DNA from: CAYNTC01 sp964432925
Lineage (GTDB): Bacteria; Planctomycetota; Phycisphaerae; Sedimentisphaerales; Anaerobacaceae
Length of the DNA stretch: 26,217 nt
NCBI GenBank assembly: GCA_964432925.1
Contig: CAYSPM010000016.1
Location: forward strand, 1 to 26,217
Direction: 5' to 3'
Part shown: positions 22,883 through 26,217 of the stretch, piece by piece
How positions within the stretch are numbered: position 1 is the first letter of the stretch
Layout: every line of letters begins with the position of its first letter
The notes under the pieces: generated by a model
What the model saw: the letters and a program-made list of their open reading frames with translations, nothing else
Databases searched by the model: none
Told to the model about the DNA's origin: nothing
Translations under genes and position numbers: made by a program

Positions 22883-23937
22883 GTGTCCTTGGGCTCGAGC
22901 AAAAATCCGTTTTTGTCGTCCTCGATTTGACTGGGTATGCCCCCAACATTCGAAGCTACGACAGGTGTACCTTTCCAAAGCGCCTCTGTCACCGCAAGAC
23001 AAAAGCCTTCTTTGATGGACTTCTGTATGATTACGCTTGAAAATCTTTGGATGGAATTGACCAAAATATCGTTGTTGCCAAGAACGAAAAGAACGTCACC
23101 GTTATTCTCCAGCTTTTTGGCCTGCCTGTGGATTTTGTTATATATCTGCACACCCTCAGGGTCGTCGCTGGCCAGGTTGTAACAGAACACCAATCTGCAA
23201 TCCATTTTCTCCTTTACCAGCCTGAAGACCTCCAGTACCCCTTCCGGATCCTTCCATGGATCGAGCCTGGATACCTGAGTGATCACCGGCTTATCCGTTG
23301 GGATACCAGCTTTCTTTACGTACTTAAGAATGGTTCTCTGGTCCAGGTCCTTGTTCTTGAGCATCAGTGGATTAATCGCTGGAAACATGATTCGCTGATC
23401 CACTGGCAAGTCATCTTTAATGTATCTTTCGTTTGATATGATTACCTGGTCATACTTCAGTAAGAAGCCTTTGAGAAAATCCCATAAGGGCTTGTGAGGG
23501 TCGGTCAGGTCTATATGGCAGCGCCATATCCATGGTTGTCGTTTTCTGTAAGACCTTATAAGTGCAAGTGGCTGAGGGTCGTGCACTATCACACAGTCGT
23601 GATCCAGATGCGTGAACCTCGCAAAGTACTCGTTCACCTGTAGGTATAGGCGCCTTTTCTGCTCGGATAGATTCAAGCTCGCTCCCTGAAGAGCGTTGTG
23701 AAACTTCTTTGTTATGTTGAAGAAGTCTGGGCTTCCATGCAGAATCCGCCAGCCGGTGTCTACTCCAACGTCATTCATCAAAAGAACAAGCGAATACAAT
23801 ATCTCAGCGACGCCCCCACCCTGGTAAGTTGAGTTTATATGAACGATGTGCTTGCCATAAAGGCCTCTTGCGCGGGCGTAAATCTGAGATAGCCTCTTAT
23901 CTGGAACGATAGTCCGGAAATCCTCAAGCCTTAGCAT
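22883..23937 (-). CDS. treT: Trehalose synthase TreT-like GT4 glycosyltransferase (3' end in gap)
   Basis: 351 residues are visible and the C-terminal part is lost in the N-run; the family is usually a little over 400. TreT joins NDP-glucose and glucose to trehalose. Seen: HINSTYQGGGVAEIL (33-47), VIVHDPQPLAL (115-125), WRCHIDLTDP (138-147), the acceptor/donor region VSRLDPWKDPEGVL, and the GT4 motif QKSIKEGFCLAVTEALWKG followed by TPVVASNVGGIPSQI. EGFCL is a small change from the common EGFGL. The ATG follows the otsAB stop with one base between (TAAGATG), so translation is coupled. Specificity for trehalose rests on family resemblance and on the neighbouring gene. Confidence 0.85.
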
Positions 23938-23938
23938 C

Positions 23939-26122
23939 TTAGCGTCCTGTCAATTCCTTCAGCAATAATCTAATGTCTTCCACACCATCAACGCTGAATC
24001 GGGCCTTTGAGATACTGCTGCCCACCCTTATCGAGTAGGCTTGGCCAGGTAAAACCCCGAACATATCTTCATCGGTATAATCGTCGCCTGCTGCCAACAA
24101 AAAATCCCAAGTTTCTTTTGATATCCAAAGCTCTGCTGCCCGGCCTTTGCTGATGCCCACTTTTTTCACTTCTAAAACCTTATTACCTTCAAATACCCCA
24201 ACATCCAGATTCTCGGTAAAATTCACAAGTGCATCTCTTAGTTCGTGCGTTCTGAAATTGGCCAGCTCGGGATCAGCTCTGCGGTAGTGCCAAACCAGAG
24301 AAAAGTCTTTCTCCTCGACAAATGATCCCGGTGTTCGATCTGAGTACAGTTCGAGAATGGGTCTGATCGTGTTTTTCCACTCCGGTGTCCATGGTTCCCA
24401 GCTCTGCCACTCTTTGTTTTTTTGCTTGGTCCAACCCCCATGTTCAGCAACTAAGTCAACATTCAACTCGCCTAACCATTTTTCCAGTGTTGTCTTATCG
24501 CGTCCGCTTATTACCACAACACTATTCTTCGGGTCGCTCGAAAGCTCTGACAGCACGTTCAGAATTTCACCATCTGGCCCTGCCTTTGCAGGTTGCCCCT
24601 TGAAGCCAACGAGTGTCCCGTCATAATCCAGCAGGAACAGCCGCCTCTGGCTTTGCTTGTAGTCGCTGATCAACTTCTGCCGCGCAGGTTCGGATAGTCG
24701 CCGGACCGAAAGCTCTCGCTGTGTCTTCTTGATATCTGACAGAGCGTTTAGAAAATCACTGGTCCATCTTGACACATTGTAGCGCAGAAGCCGTTCCTGC
24801 ATCAGTCTATTGCGTTCCCTCTGCTCAAGTGGCGGCATCTCCAGGGCCTCCTTGATGGCCCGCGTAATTGCAGCTTTGTCGTTTGCGTTGACCGTTAGAG
24901 CTTCCCCAAGCTCACTTGCGGCTCCGGTCATCTCGCTAAGTATCAGAACACCGTTGCTGTCCGTTTTGCTTGCCACAAACTCTTTGGCTATGAGATTCAT
25001 CCCATCTCTTAAGGGTGTTACAAGTGCTACATCCGCCAGGTTGTATAACGCCGTAAGTGTGTTAAAAGGTAAGAACCGATATAGATACCAGACGGGCATG
25101 TAGCCGATTGCGCCATGTTCACCATTAACCCGTCCGACAAGCTGTTCGAGTCTCTCTCTCAGCACCTTATAGTCCTCCACGCCCGTTCGCGAAGGGACAG
25201 CTACCATTATCAAGGTCACCTGGCCTTTGTATTTAGGATTCTCGGACAGGAACAGGTCAAATGCCTCGAGCCGCTGAATTATTCCCTTAGTATAATCCAA
25301 CCTATCGATTGAGATTATTATTTTGCGGCTTCCTATCTTCGCGCGTATTTTCTCTGCTTCTTTTTTGACTTCTGGGTTTTGTATGGCTGTAGAGTATTTC
25401 TCGTAGTTTATGCCCATAGGAAAAACATCGACCTTCAACACGCGGTTGTCAGTGTTGAATTCACCGAGTGTGTGTTCAACACCCAGTATTCTGCATATAC
25501 TGCTGAGAAAGTGCCTGACGTAGTCGTACGTGTGGAATCCAATAAGGTCAGCGCCCAGCAGGCCATTCAATATCTCTTCGCGCCAGGGCAGCAGTCGAAA
25601 CAATTCAAACGATGGCCACGGTATATGAAGAAAGAATCCAATCTCCAATTCAGGCAGTTTTTCTCTGAGCATTTGTGGCAGCAGCATGAGCTGATAGTCA
25701 TGCACCCACACACGATCTTTGTTTTCTGCTACATCCACCACCTTATCACAAAAACTCTGATTGACCTGCTCGTACCTTTTCCAGAAGTGCTTCTCAAAAA
25801 AAGTCCGCGTTGGAAAGTAGTGGAAAAGAGGCCAGATCGTTTTATTGCAGAATCCTAGGTAGTACTGATCTATCTGCTTGTGGGAGAGAAATACGGGTGC
25901 GCAATTCTCGGCTGCTAATCTGTCTCCGATTTGCTCTTTGTCTTCCGCAGTTAGTCTTTCGCTTGTAATTCCTGGCCATCCAACCCACAACCGCTCAATC
26001 GACTCAGGCAAAGAGGATAGACCCGTGGCCAATCCGCCGGGACTAGTACGGAAGCGAAACTCGCCGGCCCTTTTTGTTATGCTAAAAGGCAAGCGGTTTG
26101 CAACAATAATCAATCGACTCAT
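23939..26122 (-). CDS. otsAB: Fused trehalose-6-phosphate synthase/phosphatase (OtsA-OtsB)
   Basis: A 727-residue bifunctional cytosolic enzyme. The N-terminal GT20 part (about 1-460) makes trehalose 6-phosphate from UDP/NDP-glucose and glucose 6-phosphate. It shows VANRLPFSI (7-15), SPGGLATGL, WVHDYQLMLLP, FLHIPWPSFELFR, RLDYTKGI, SRTGVEDY and TPLRDGMNLIAKEFVAS. The C-terminal HAD phosphatase starts with LLDYDGTLVGF (nucleophile Asp499, Asp501), then VISGRDKTTLEKWL, a Lys in the SKGRA segment, and AGDDYTDEDMF. Both halves look intact, so the phosphate is probably removed within one chain. The ATG has an AGGAG seven bases upstream. It is the first gene of a two-gene operon with treT; no strong promoter is seen in the 95 bases to the window edge. 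Confidence 0.95.
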   Translation of the reverse strand: MSRLIIVANRLPFSITKRAGEFRFRTSPGGLATGLSSLPESIERLWVGWPGITSERLTAEDKEQIGDRLAAENCAPVFLSHKQIDQYYLGFCNKTIWPLFHYFPTRTFFEKHFWKRYEQVNQSFCDKVVDVAENKDRVWVHDYQLMLLPQMLREKLPELEIGFFLHIPWPSFELFRLLPWREEILNGLLGADLIGFHTYDYVRHFLSSICRILGVEHTLGEFNTDNRVLKVDVFPMGINYEKYSTAIQNPEVKKEAEKIRAKIGSRKIIISIDRLDYTKGIIQRLEAFDLFLSENPKYKGQVTLIMVAVPSRTGVEDYKVLRERLEQLVGRVNGEHGAIGYMPVWYLYRFLPFNTLTALYNLADVALVTPLRDGMNLIAKEFVASKTDSNGVLILSEMTGAASELGEALTVNANDKAAITRAIKEALEMPPLEQRERNRLMQERLLRYNVSRWTSDFLNALSDIKKTQRELSVRRLSEPARQKLISDYKQSQRRLFLLDYDGTLVGFKGQPAKAGPDGEILNVLSELSSDPKNSVVVISGRDKTTLEKWLGELNVDLVAEHGGWTKQKNKEWQSWEPWTPEWKNTIRPILELYSDRTPGSFVEEKDFSLVWHYRRADPELANFRTHELRDALVNFTENLDVGVFEGNKVLEVKKVGISKGRAAELWISKETWDFLLAAGDDYTDEDMFGVLPGQAYSIRVGSSISKARFSVDGVEDIRLLLKELTGR

Positions 26123-26217
26123 TGTCTTTCTCCTGTTCTAAAATTGGGTGCGGTAAGCTATGCGATGATAAGAAGACAGACTTTCGACGAGAAGGAACAT
26201 GCGCCTTTTGTTTTGTC

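Noticed and set aside
22883..22930. dnaA reading frame continuing beyond the N-run
   Set aside because: The frame crosses unknown sequence and enters the antisense of treT; the added residues do not resemble the DnaA C-terminus.
26199..26217. Possible plus-strand gene start (ATG after GAAGGAA) at the right edge
   Set aside because: Only six codons before the window ends; the spacing of the ribosome binding site is too short to rely on.

Overview
The window is 26.2 kb of bacterial chromosome or scaffold with ordinary single-ORF gene structure and moderate GC content. It contains one 100-base run of N (22783-22882), so the dnaA side and the trehalose side are joined only by a scaffolding gap. 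The mix of genes (a PPi-type and an ATP-type phosphofructokinase around pyruvate kinase, a trehalose otsAB fusion plus TreT, a WecA/WecG/BY-kinase exopolysaccharide locus, a divergent DnaA) would fit a Planctomycetota-like or similar environmental bacterium. No rRNA or lineage marker is present, so this is a weak inference.

Layout. (1) 1-6857, all minus strand: an exopolysaccharide/O-antigen operon. In transcription order it holds a WecA-type initiating phosphosugar transferase with an extra C-terminal domain, a WecG/TagA/CpsF glycosyltransferase, a chain-length determinant fused to a BY-kinase with a tyrosine-rich tail, a helical-repeat protein and an O-antigen-ligase-like membrane protein cut by the window edge. 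A strongly paired three-way-junction RNA (6955-7063) lies in the operon's leader. (2) 6858-9055: 2.2 kb without a convincing intact gene. It holds an IS200/IS605-like end, a decayed IS3 OrfA, an internal tRNA-Phe fragment and the 3' half of a tRNA-Met(CAU) followed by a terminator. I read this as a worn integration hotspot. (3) 9056-12227, minus strand: an SOS mutagenesis operon lexA - DUF72 - umuD - umuC. Its sigma70-type promoter holds a 24-bp inverted repeat between the -35 and -10 boxes, probably the LexA operator.

(4) 12510-14768: avtA, then a 98-residue GIY-YIG nuclease gene embedded in at least five short hairpin repeats. Two of these flank the gene as inverted copies whose differences keep the stem paired. 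This gene-plus-repeats unit is the best candidate here for an under-described mobile or selfish system. (5) 14769-18982, plus strand: PPi-dependent phosphofructokinase, pyruvate kinase and ATP-type phosphofructokinase, a glycolytic control cluster. (6) 19101-21093, minus strand: a secreted transglutaminase-like protein and ftsY. (7) 21494-22782: dnaA with a TTG start, its last codons lost in the gap. (8) 22883-26122, minus strand: an operon of fused trehalose-6-phosphate synthase/phosphatase (otsAB) and treT, giving two separate trehalose routes.

All calls come from reading the sequence and remembered family motifs. No database search or folding program was run.
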